A stretch of 38,512 nt of DNA from Nitrosomonas sp. (GTDB taxonomy: Bacteria; Pseudomonadota; Gammaproteobacteria; Burkholderiales; Nitrosomonadaceae), in NCBI RefSeq assembly GCF_019752095.1, contig NZ_JAIEMO010000002.1, positions 1 to 38,512 of the forward strand, written 5' to 3'. The notes beneath the pieces were generated by a model. That model saw only the letters and a list, made by a program, of their open reading frames with translations. It ran no database searches and was not told the DNA's origin. Below are positions 15,755 to 22,808 of this stretch, one piece after another. Made by a program: the position numbers and the translations under genes. Positions within the stretch are counted from its first letter, which is position 1, and each line of letters begins with the position of its first letter.

Positions 15755-15871
15755 TTGAAAGAGTACCTGACTGTTCCCGATGTACTGGCAATCCACGAAA
15801 CACAACAAACAAACCAGTATGAAGCCGCAGAATCACTTTATCAGCGCATCAAGCAACCGCCAAATCGTTGA
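15755..15871 (+). pseudogene. Doc/Fic-type toxin, N-terminal relic
   Basis: From a TTG at 15755, two bases after the antitoxin stop, the frame reads LKEYLTVPDVLAIHETQ, matching the N-terminus of death-on-curing (Doc) toxins (typically YLTVEDVLAIH). It then runs into QTNQYEAAESLYQRIK and stops after 38 codons. The catalytic HPFxDGNKR Fic motif is nowhere downstream, so the toxin is dead, probably by internal deletion. Confidence 0.65.
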
Positions 15872-15916
15872 CCGTGCAAAACGCCGATAAATATGTCTGC
15901 CTGATTACTGGTGAAT

Positions 15917-16741
15917 TTATTGCGTTCTAGCACGCAGATAAAGGGTTGTCCGATTTGATGCCGATGTTTGCCGTTCTTCGATTTCAAAAAGATCCTTTTT
16001 ATCTTTGACGAGATCGGAGAGTTTTTTGTAGCCATACAGTCTCGAATCAAAGTCGGGTTGCAGCTTGGTCAGATAACTTCCAAACACGCTCAGATTGGCC
16101 CACCCGGTATCATCAACGGATTGCTCCAGTGCGGTCAAAACAAATTCTTCGGGAAATTGCGGTTTTTGCTCTACTGTTTTAGTGGCGGTTTTGGCTTTGG
16201 TAGATCTCTTTCTCGTCTTCACTTCGGGTGGCGATGGGTCCGATTCAGTGATTCGGCTGGAACGCAGAATTTCGGTGAATACAAACTTGTTACACGCATT
16301 GCGAAAGGCATCCGGTGTTTTCTTTTCGCCAAATCCAAGTACCGTAAGCCCCTCTTCGCGCAACCGCATGGCAAGACCGGTAAAGTCACTGTCGCTGGTG
16401 ATCAGACAAAACCCATCAAATTTATTGGTATAGAGGAGATCCATCGCATCAATGATCAATGCGCTATCTGTCGCATTCTTTCCGGTGGTATAGGCAAACT
16501 GTTGCACCGGCTTGATCGCATATTTTTGCAGCACTTTCTTCCAGGATACGCTCGCTGGGGATGTGAAATCACCATAAATACGCTTGACCGTTGCTTCCCC
16601 GAAACGCGCAATTTCAGCAAGCAACGCTTCGATAACGGCGGCCTGAGCATTATCGGCATCAATCAACACCGCCAATCGCAAGGTTGGTTCTTCGGTTTCA
16701 TTTTTCACAATTTGTCGTGGAGAGGCCAAAATTACTCCCAT
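15917..16741 (-). CDS. NYN-domain (LabA/DUF88-like) protein with C-terminal OST-HTH/LOTUS domain
   Basis: A 274-residue protein. The N-terminal NYN domain (PIN-like RNase fold) shows the acidic residues LAVLIDADNAQ (~23-33), KNATDSALIIDAMDLLY (~88-104) and CLITSDSDFTGLAMRLRE (~113-130). A Lys-rich linker (VKTRKRSTKAKTATKTV) leads to an OST-HTH/LOTUS-type domain (FPEEFVLTALEQSVDDTGWANLSVFGSYLTKL..., ~200-262), a likely RNA-binding module. Proteins with this layout are widespread in bacteria and thought to process RNA, but the target is not known. It is transcribed towards the doc relic and is divergent from the monooxygenase gene. It looks intact and of normal length. Confidence 0.88.
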   Translation of the reverse strand: MGVILASPRQIVKNETEEPTLRLAVLIDADNAQAAVIEALLAEIARFGEATVKRIYGDFTSPASVSWKKVLQKYAIKPVQQFAYTTGKNATDSALIIDAMDLLYTNKFDGFCLITSDSDFTGLAMRLREEGLTVLGFGEKKTPDAFRNACNKFVFTEILRSSRITESDPSPPEVKTRKRSTKAKTATKTVEQKPQFPEEFVLTALEQSVDDTGWANLSVFGSYLTKLQPDFDSRLYGYKKLSDLVKDKKDLFEIEERQTSASNRTTLYLRARTQ

Positions 16742-16966
16742 AGTAGAAAAATATAAGTGGGATTAGTGTATACGGGCAACAGCCATACCACCAAGCACAA
16801 TCTTTATTTGATTACGGATATAAAACCATAGCGTTAGCTGATTACCACGTTTGCTGCAGCGCACTTGTGCTGCGCCACAATCATCCGACCGCTTATTCAA
16901 CACTGGATTAAGTACGATAGAATGATCCTTTCCCGATAACGTGATACTCAGTGAGTTAACAATAAA

Positions 16967-18262
16967 ATGCGCATTGCAATCATCGGCGCCGGTTGTTCCG
17001 GCCTCACCGCAATCAAGCATCTGGTGGAAGCAGGCTTGGAAGATATCGTCTGTTTTGAGAAAAGCGATCAGATCGGCGGCAACTGGGTGTATACATCGAC
17101 GCCCAGCGATAGCAGCGTCTGCAGGGTGACGCATACGATTTCCAGCAAATCCATGTCGCAGTTCAGTGACTTTCCGATGCCGGATGACTATCCGGATTAC
17201 CCCAGTCACCAGCAGATACTGGCCTATTTCCAAGCGTATGCCCGGTATTTTCAGCTGGAAAAATATATCCAGTTCAATGTTACTGTTCAGCATGTTGAGA
17301 AAACAGAAAATGAACGGTGGCGATTGTCTCTGAGCGATGGCACGCAATCAGAATGTGATTATTTGGTGATTGCCAATGGCCATCTTGCAATTCCACGCCA
17401 CCCTGATTGGAAAGAGAATTTTTCCGGAAAATATTTGCATGCACATGACTACAAAACCAATCAGGGCTTAGAAAACCAACGGGTGCTCGTGGTTGGTGCC
17501 GGAAACTCGGGCTGTGATTGCGCGGTTGAAGCGAGCCATGATGCCGCTTGCGTCGACATGAGCTTGCGCTCTGCGCAGTATATTATTCCCAAGCTCATTA
17601 TGGGAAAACCCACCGATACTTTTGCGGCTTCGTTGCAGTGGTTACCGCAGCGCATACAAAACTGGCTGCAAAAAATTTCCCTGTGGATCCAGATCGGGCG
17701 TTATCGTGATTATGGATTACCCGAACCTGATTTTTCGCCCACGCAAGCGCACCCCACTATCAATTCGGAAATCTTCAATAAAATTCGGCATGGCAAAATA
17801 CGCCTTCGTCCAGGCATTCAGGGTATCTCGGGGCAAACTGTGCATTTTAACGATGGCTCATCACAGACGTATGATGTCATCATTGCCGCAACCGGTTACA
17901 AAATCAGTTTTCCTTTTTTTGACGCGAATTTTATTAACTGGGAAGATGCCGCGCATATTCCACTTTACTTACGCATTTTTCATCCCGATCATCCCAGTTT
18001 ATTTTTCATCGGATTAATCCAGCCTCAGGGCTGCATTTGGACACTCGCAGAAGCACAATCCCAGCTGGTCGGACGATGTTTGAGCGAAAAGACTCAACTG
18101 CCCTCCGATTGGCGCGAACAAGCTTTGCGTGAAGGCGAATATTGGGCACAACAATTTATTGCCCGACCCCGTCATGCACTGGAAGTGCACTACTATCCTT
18201 ATTTAAAATCTCTCCGTCAGATAATCAAAAATACAAACCAATCACCATTAAAACGGTCATAA
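16967..18262 (+). CDS. Flavin-containing monooxygenase (FMO family)
   Basis: A 431-residue FMO-type enzyme using FAD and NADPH to oxygenate a soft nucleophile. It has the FAD motif IAIIGAGCSGLTAIKHLVE (residues ~3-21), the EKSDQIGGNWVY segment, and the FMO fingerprint near FSGKYLHAHDYK (FxGxxxHxxxY, ~143-154). The NADPH motif VLVVGAGNSGCDCAVE lies near ~165-180, and IIAATGYKISFPFF (ATG-Y motif) near ~306. The substrate cannot be deduced. The start ATG at 16967 is the conserved MRIAIIGAG. The gene ends 85 bp before selO on the same strand. Confidence 0.9.
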   Translation: MRIAIIGAGCSGLTAIKHLVEAGLEDIVCFEKSDQIGGNWVYTSTPSDSSVCRVTHTISSKSMSQFSDFPMPDDYPDYPSHQQILAYFQAYARYFQLEKYIQFNVTVQHVEKTENERWRLSLSDGTQSECDYLVIANGHLAIPRHPDWKENFSGKYLHAHDYKTNQGLENQRVLVVGAGNSGCDCAVEASHDAACVDMSLRSAQYIIPKLIMGKPTDTFAASLQWLPQRIQNWLQKISLWIQIGRYRDYGLPEPDFSPTQAHPTINSEIFNKIRHGKIRLRPGIQGISGQTVHFNDGSSQTYDVIIAATGYKISFPFFDANFINWEDAAHIPLYLRIFHPDHPSLFFIGLIQPQGCIWTLAEAQSQLVGRCLSEKTQLPSDWREQALREGEYWAQQFIARPRHALEVHYYPYLKSLRQIIKNTNQSPLKRS

Positions 18263-18347
18263 ATGAATCAGGTGATTGCACGCTACGTCCCTTACAATAT
18301 CGTATATTGTGCAGTAATATCCGATTCAAATAATGTGAAAAAGAACG

Positions 18348-19829
18348 ATGAAATCCCAAAAAAAACAAACCAGTGATCGTGTGGGCTGGCGCTTCGATAA
18401 TAGTTATGCACGCTTGCCCGATTATTTTTACGCCCAACTACCCCCTGTTCCGGTGAACGCTCCACAAACCGTAATAGTGAATCATGCGCTTGCAGAATCG
18501 TTGGGATTGGATCTTGGCGTGTTATCTGCCGAAGAAACCGCCTTGCTGTTTTCCGGAAATGTATTGCCGCAAGGGGCGCAGCCGATCGCGCAAGCCTATG
18601 CCGGTCATCAGTTTGGTCATTTCACGATGTTGGGCGATGGACGGGCAATTTTATTGGGAGAGCATCTCACGCCGAACGGTGAGCGATTCGACATTCAGCT
18701 CAAGGGCTCCGGCCAGACTCCGTTTTCCCGGCGCGGTGATGGCCGTGCGGCCTTAGCGCCTATGCTGCGCGAATACATTATCAGTGAAGCGATGCAAGGA
18801 TTGGGCATTCCCTCGACGCGCAGCCTTGCGGTGGTCACCACTGGAGAGCAAGTGATACGGGAAACCCAGCTCCCCGGTGCAATTCTTACTCGAATAGCAG
18901 CCAGTCATATTCGCGTCGGAACGTTTGAATATGCCGCCGGACAAGGTGGTGTTGATGCGATTAAAACCTTGGCGGATTATGCGATTCAACGTCATTATCC
19001 CGATCTGAATGATGCCGAAAATCCTTATCTATCGCTGCTAAACCGGGTGATTGATCGTCAAGCTGCGTTGATCGCAAAATGGCTGCTGTCGGGTTTCATT
19101 CACGGTGTCATGAATACGGACAACATGAGCATCAGCGGGGAAACGATCGACTACGGCCCTTGTGCATTCATGGATGCATATAATCCCAACACGGTATTCA
19201 GTTCGATCGACCAGAACGGCCGCTACCGCTATAGCAATCAGCCGCAGATGGCGCAATGGAATCTTGCGCGTTTAGCTGAAACCTTACTGTCATTGATTGA
19301 TTCGGCACAAGAAAAAGCCATAACATTAGCGGAAGAAGCCATACATGCTTTTCCAGAGAAATTTCAGGCCGAGTGGATAACAGGGATGCGCAAGAAATTA
19401 GGATTATTCACAGAAGAAACCGAGGATTCTGAATTAATCACCGACTTTCTTACCTGGATGTATCAACATCAAGCTGATTACACCAATACCTTCCGCGCGC
19501 TGTCCGCAGAAACTTTTCCTGCTGATAACACGTTTCAAAATGCCGAGCTCGAAACGTGGCATGCCCGCTGGCAGGCACGACTGGAGCGCCAATCCGAAAC
19601 TAAAGAGCGATCAATGCACCTGATGCAAGCCAATAACCCTGCAATTATTCCACGCAATCATCGCGTCGAGGAAGCGCTATCCGCTGCCTCCGAACAAGGT
19701 GATTATACGTTGATGCAGCAATTGCTTGCAGCACTGGATAATCCATATACCGATGCGCCGGAGCACTATGACTATCGCACGCCGCCAGCGCCGTCGGAAC
19801 GCGTGTATCAAACATTTTGCGGAACGTGA
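18348..19829 (+). CDS. selO: Protein adenylyltransferase SelO (YdiU)
   Basis: A 493-residue pseudokinase-fold enzyme that transfers AMP from ATP to Ser, Thr or Tyr of target proteins, linked to oxidative stress. Family signatures are AQAYAGHQFGHFTMLGDGRA (residues ~82-101), IQLKGSGQTPFSRRGDGRAAL (~115-135), RIAASHIRVGTFEYAA and HGVMNTDNMSISGETIDYGPCAFMD (~244-268). The C-terminus ends YQTFCGT, keeping a Cys near the tail, the place of the Sec/Cys residue in SelO proteins. Length is normal. The downstream VOC gene follows after 39 bp and may share the transcript. Confidence 0.94.
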   Translation: MKSQKKQTSDRVGWRFDNSYARLPDYFYAQLPPVPVNAPQTVIVNHALAESLGLDLGVLSAEETALLFSGNVLPQGAQPIAQAYAGHQFGHFTMLGDGRAILLGEHLTPNGERFDIQLKGSGQTPFSRRGDGRAALAPMLREYIISEAMQGLGIPSTRSLAVVTTGEQVIRETQLPGAILTRIAASHIRVGTFEYAAGQGGVDAIKTLADYAIQRHYPDLNDAENPYLSLLNRVIDRQAALIAKWLLSGFIHGVMNTDNMSISGETIDYGPCAFMDAYNPNTVFSSIDQNGRYRYSNQPQMAQWNLARLAETLLSLIDSAQEKAITLAEEAIHAFPEKFQAEWITGMRKKLGLFTEETEDSELITDFLTWMYQHQADYTNTFRALSAETFPADNTFQNAELETWHARWQARLERQSETKERSMHLMQANNPAIIPRNHRVEEALSAASEQGDYTLMQQLLAALDNPYTDAPEHYDYRTPPAPSERVYQTFCGT

Positions 19830-19868
19830 GTTGTTTTGCCAAGAGAAAATAGTAAAAGGAGAACAGCA

Positions 19869-20252
19869 ATGGCAATCACCCTTAATCACACCATCGTGCC
19901 TTGCTTCGATAAAGTCGAGTCGGCGAAATTTTATAGCCGCGTGTTTGGCTTTGAATATGTCGGCGCGTTTTCTCATTTCATCGTGGTACGCGTCAACGAC
20001 ACCTTAAGCCTGGATTTCGATAACAAGGAACAGTTTTTATCGATACACTATGCGTTCAAAGTATCCGAACAGGAATTTGACGAAATATTTGCGCGACTGC
20101 AGCTTGAGCAAATTCCCTATGGCAGTGGCCCAGGTAATGCGGATGATATGACGATCAATCACAACTATGGCGGCCGCGGTGTTTATTTTCGCGACCCTAA
20201 CGGGCATCTACTGGAGATGTTGACAGTGGATTATGTCATCCCGCCACAATGA
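19869..20252 (+). CDS. VOC-family protein (glyoxalase/bleomycin-resistance fold)
   Basis: A 127-residue single-unit VOC protein. The opening ITLNHTIVPCFDKVESAKFYSRVFGFEYV is the first beta-alpha-beta-beta-beta module. The end RGVYFRDPNGHLLEMLTVDYV carries the usual metal-site Glu (HLLEMLT). The start is the ATG at 19869, preceded by AAAAGGAG. The family includes lyases, dioxygenases and drug-binding proteins, so no reaction is assigned. It follows selO by 39 bp. Confidence 0.82.
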   Translation: MAITLNHTIVPCFDKVESAKFYSRVFGFEYVGAFSHFIVVRVNDTLSLDFDNKEQFLSIHYAFKVSEQEFDEIFARLQLEQIPYGSGPGNADDMTINHNYGGRGVYFRDPNGHLLEMLTVDYVIPPQ

Positions 20253-20411
20253 TTTTCCTCTGAATATTGAATAAAAATGTGATCACCGCGAGTAAAAATT
20301 ACATCTTACCTGTTTTTTCCTAATTCTATCCTCTGCTGGAATCGAACCTCTGGCGAATTCAGATTGAAAGTTACGACCTGTTTAAGGGACATTGACCGCA
20401 GGTTTTCGGAC

Positions 20412-20597
20412 TCAACTGTCCTTTGAAGATTCAGAACCTTCTTCCTGTTTCTTCCATTTGTCGTAACACTCAAGACCACAGTAATACACGATGTAATCAG
20501 TCGATTTGACGCTCGTAGCCTCGGATAACGGTATCTCTTTAAAACATACATCGCAGGACACCACTTCTGGCACTACAATTTTATCCTGTTCGATCAT
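20412..20597 (-). CDS. DUF3330-type small protein with four cysteines
   Basis: A 61-residue protein. The Cys pattern VSCDVCFKEIPLSEA (CxxC) and YYCGLECYDKWKKQ (CxxxC) suggests a treble-clef or zinc-ribbon metal site. I recognise it as the DUF3330 family, small proteins also carried by mercury-resistance transposons. The start at 20597 is fixed by a strong Shine-Dalgarno (AGGAGG), whereas the longer frame upstream overlaps the neighbouring gene out of frame. It is the last gene of a minus-strand run with two secreted proteins. Function unknown. Confidence 0.7.
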   Translation of the reverse strand: MIEQDKIVVPEVVSCDVCFKEIPLSEATSVKSTDYIVYYCGLECYDKWKKQEEGSESSKDS

Positions 20598-20673
20598 TTC
20601 AGAACCTCCTGTAGTTGAGGATCGATTTTGCTTCATTAACCCTAGCGCGCTGCACCACAAAATCACCCTGCAT

Positions 20674-21219
20674 TTATTGCGGTGGTGGAGGTGGCGGATT
20701 TCCCGCTGGTGGCGGTGGCGGCGTAAAATTCTCTGATGGATTTGCAACTCTTGGCCCCGTGTTGCTGCTCGCAGGTTGATTACCCGTAATTCTGCCCGAA
20801 ACCGGGACGCGATGGCCTTTTGCATACATGCATTGAATATAGCTCATGTCGTATTGCCGTTGACTCATATACCCGGAAGTATCAGCCGTGCCAGAACCAA
20901 CAACACTGCCCGCCAAAAGCCCCGTGCCTGCACCAATGGCAGCACCCTGCCCGCCCCCTATAGCAGCGCCTGCAGCGGCACCAAGCCCAGCTCCAATCGC
21001 CGCGCTTTCTATACCACTGGCTTGAGAAGCCTGTCGCGGCGTTTTACCGCCAATTTGCTGATGGGCATACCCCCTACATTCAAAATCATCATAACGAAAC
21101 TGCTCAAAGCTTTTCCCTGTGCCTGGCAACGCCATAACGCTCGGGCCAGTCGGCATATTGACACAGGCAGTTACTAAGCCCATAACCAGCAGTGTGGATA
21201 ATCTTCTCAAAGTAAGCAT
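20674..21219 (-). CDS. Glycine-zipper outer-membrane lipoprotein, proline-rich tail
   Basis: A 181-residue exported lipoprotein. The signal peptide ends with the lipobox VTAC (Cys near residue 19). The middle (residues ~70-110) is a Gly/Ala zipper (AAIGAGLGAAAGAAIGGG, then GAAIGAGTGLLAGSVVG), a membrane-packing motif found in SlyB-like and YMGG-like proteins. A conserved-looking MSQRQYDMSYIQCMYAKGHRVPV follows, and the tail is almost pure Pro/Asn (FTPPPPPAGNPPPPPPQ). A GAGAGG ribosome binding site precedes the ATG, 15 bp after the preceding gene. Probably an envelope structural or stress protein. Confidence 0.75.
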   Translation of the reverse strand: MLTLRRLSTLLVMGLVTACVNMPTGPSVMALPGTGKSFEQFRYDDFECRGYAHQQIGGKTPRQASQASGIESAAIGAGLGAAAGAAIGGGQGAAIGAGTGLLAGSVVGSGTADTSGYMSQRQYDMSYIQCMYAKGHRVPVSGRITGNQPASSNTGPRVANPSENFTPPPPPAGNPPPPPPQ

Positions 21220-21234
21220 ACTTAGCCTCTCATG

Positions 21235-21669
21235 TTATTGTCCTGGCGGCTGCGGCGCAACTTGCAGCCAGCCACCAGGGCATTTCCTGACATAAGGATA
21301 GTAACCATCAGGATCCTGACAATAGTACCAGTAATTGGTTTGTGGTTGTGCTGGCTGAACTGATTGCGATGGTTGCTGCGCTTGTTGCTCAATATAAACA
21401 GGCGGAGTAGCCGGAACAATCACCTGCGGAGGATAAGCATATACAGGCGGAAAATAATAAGAAGGGTAGCCATAGCCATACCCACCAAATCCATAACGAC
21501 CAAAACCATAGCCCCCATACCCGTAACCACCATAAAATCCTGGGCCGTAGTAACCTAAACCGATACTTAAATGATTATGACTATGTCGAAACCCATGCGC
21601 CCACGCAGAGTTACTTACAGCGATTGCCAGTAGCACGACTGTCAGATGGATCCGTTGAACGCCCCGCAT
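21235..21669 (-). CDS. Secreted Gly/Tyr-rich protein with YCxxxxxYYPYV tail
   Basis: A 144-residue protein with a signal peptide (RIHLTVVLLAIAVSNSAWA). A low-complexity stretch of GYG, YGGYGFG and FGGYGYG units follows (residues ~37-68), then Pro/Gln-rich sequence. The C-terminal block YYCQDPDGYYPYVRKCPGGW-type motif, with two Cys, recurs at the end of many small proteobacterial envelope proteins. Function unknown; likely periplasmic or surface. It is the first gene of a three-gene run, and a 12-bp imperfect inverted repeat at 21693-21719 lies just upstream. Confidence 0.75.
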   Translation of the reverse strand: MRGVQRIHLTVVLLAIAVSNSAWAHGFRHSHNHLSIGLGYYGPGFYGGYGYGGYGFGRYGFGGYGYGYPSYYFPPVYAYPPQVIVPATPPVYIEQQAQQPSQSVQPAQPQTNYWYYCQDPDGYYPYVRKCPGGWLQVAPQPPGQ

Positions 21670-21692
21670 AAAAACCCCATTGAATATTTGTA

Positions 21693-21719
21693 GTGTCAGA
21701 CTAAAAATTAGACTGACAC
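21693..21719. repeat. Inverted repeat upstream of the Gly/Tyr-rich gene
   Basis: GTGTCAGACTAA (21693-21704) and TTAGACTGACAC (21708-21719) are inverted copies with one mismatch and a 3-bp centre. The repeat lies about 25 bp before the start of the minus-strand gene at 21669. It could be an operator or an mRNA leader hairpin. No T-run follows on that strand, so a terminator is less likely. Confidence 0.4.
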
Positions 21720-21790
21720 ATTACCTGAGAATTCCATTCATTAGATTCCTTGACAGATACCTGCATGGACAGTTCTAGCTGTCTCATCAG

Positions 21791-22024
21791 CTAACGCTCT
21801 GCTATGCCGATATCAAAAACGTTATTGTGGCTTGTAATCATCGGCGTTAATTTCGTGTCGCATATTTGGCTTGCTGTCTGATTTATTTGCGCAAGTTGCA
21901 AATTGCCGGCATTATCGAATAACTGAAAAACGCTTGATGAATCATTGCCAATGAAGAAATCGTTGCTGGGGATTACCGTTGTCGCGAAGGTGAAGTAGGG
22001 GTTAAGTATCGGGTTAGGATTCAC
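21791..22024 (-). pseudogene. Spondin-domain protein relic
   Basis: A 77-codon minus-strand frame starting at a GTG. The part YFTFATTVIPSNDFFIGND and SVFQLFDNAGN...ASQI matches the N-terminal-middle portion of spondin-domain (PF06468) secreted proteins, which read about ...FASMVLPSNDAFIGND...VFDAAGNF...IWDAGTE. After SQI the sequence loses similarity (CDTKLTPMITS). Upstream there is a stop in frame. Both ends are therefore missing, and it is a gene remnant filling the gap between the Gly/Tyr-rich gene and the small lipoprotein. Confidence 0.6.
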
Positions 22025-22106
22025 GCTTTGGTATCGTCAGCATTGATACAATAAATCATCATTAGGCGATGGTTATGGATACTAAATTCTTGTGTAGGAA
22101 TATAAG

Positions 22107-22283
22107 ATGCAGAAAAATAAATGGGTACTGAGAACAATCACTTTATCAGCAGCATTATCACTATTATCTGGCTGCTGGACAATGGCCGCTGTTGGGGCTG
22201 GCGCTTACGGAGGATATAAAATGAAAGAAAAGGGCTATACCTTGCAGAGTCCTATTACTAAAGAGAGAAAATCGAGAAAATAA
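22107..22283 (+). CDS. Tiny lipoprotein (58 residues)
   Basis: The frame reads MQKNKWVLRTITLSAALSLLSGCWTMAAVGAGAYGGYKMKEKG..., ending at TAA 22281-22283. The signal peptide ends in the lipobox LSGC (Cys near residue 23). A short Ala/Gly stretch and a basic tail (KERKSRK) follow, giving a mature lipopeptide of about 36 residues. Such small lipoproteins are common and of unknown role. It converges on lspA, the lipoprotein signal peptidase, with 3 bp between stop codons. The Shine-Dalgarno is weak (AGGAATATAAG). Confidence 0.65.
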   Translation: MQKNKWVLRTITLSAALSLLSGCWTMAAVGAGAYGGYKMKEKGYTLQSPITKERKSRK

Positions 22284-22286
22284 GGT

Positions 22287-22778
22287 TTATTGCTTGATTT
22301 TCTTCTGAATATTTTCTGCCTTATCTTTTCTGAAGCTTTCGTAGATCATCAATACCGCGCCGATACAGATCGCCGAATCGGCAACATTGAAAGCAGGCCA
22401 GTGATAAGCGCCGACGTAAAAATCCAGGAAATCGACCACATGACCCAGTGTGATGCGATCATACAAATTGCCTAGTGCACCACCGAGAATCAGACTCAAT
22501 GACAAGCAGAATAATTTTTCATGCTTGTATCGATTGAGCAAATAGATAATCAAAATCGCCGCACTGCCTGCAACACCACTCAGAAACCAACGTTGCCAGC
22601 CCGATTGGTCACTCAGGAAACTGAATGCAGCACCGGGATTATAGGTGAGTACCAGATTAAAAAAACCAGTCAGCGGAATGACTTGACCGAATTCCAAGGT
22701 GGACTCTACCCAGTATTTACTTACGAGATCCAGCACTAAAATAATTAAAGCGATGGCAAAACTGATGTGAAGCTTCAT
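22287..22778 (-). CDS. lspA: Lipoprotein signal peptidase (signal peptidase II)
   Basis: LspA cleaves signal peptides from lipid-modified prolipoproteins in the inner membrane. The 163-residue product has four predicted membrane helices and the catalytic aspartates in NLYDRITLGHVVDFLDFY (residues ~110-127) and FNVADSAICIGAVL (~135-148). The Asn-Pro motif NLVLTYNPGAAFSFL near residue 43 is typical. It lies 30 bp downstream of ileS in the same direction, the usual ribF-ileS-lspA order. Confidence 0.96.
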   Translation of the reverse strand: MKLHISFAIALIILVLDLVSKYWVESTLEFGQVIPLTGFFNLVLTYNPGAAFSFLSDQSGWQRWFLSGVAGSAAILIIYLLNRYKHEKLFCLSLSLILGGALGNLYDRITLGHVVDFLDFYVGAYHWPAFNVADSAICIGAVLMIYESFRKDKAENIQKKIKQ

Positions 22779-22808
22779 GAGAGGTATCCGTTAAATGATC
22801 ATTAAGTT

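Noticed and set aside
15968..16756. A 262-codon plus-strand frame
   Set aside because: It is the mirror of the NYN/OST-HTH gene, which has clear motifs on the minus strand. The plus frame has no recognisable domain.
20598..20825. N-terminal extension of the DUF3330-type gene (76 extra codons)
   Set aside because: The extension overlaps the lipoprotein gene out of frame and is Arg/His-rich shadow sequence. A strong AGGAGG precedes the Met at 20597.
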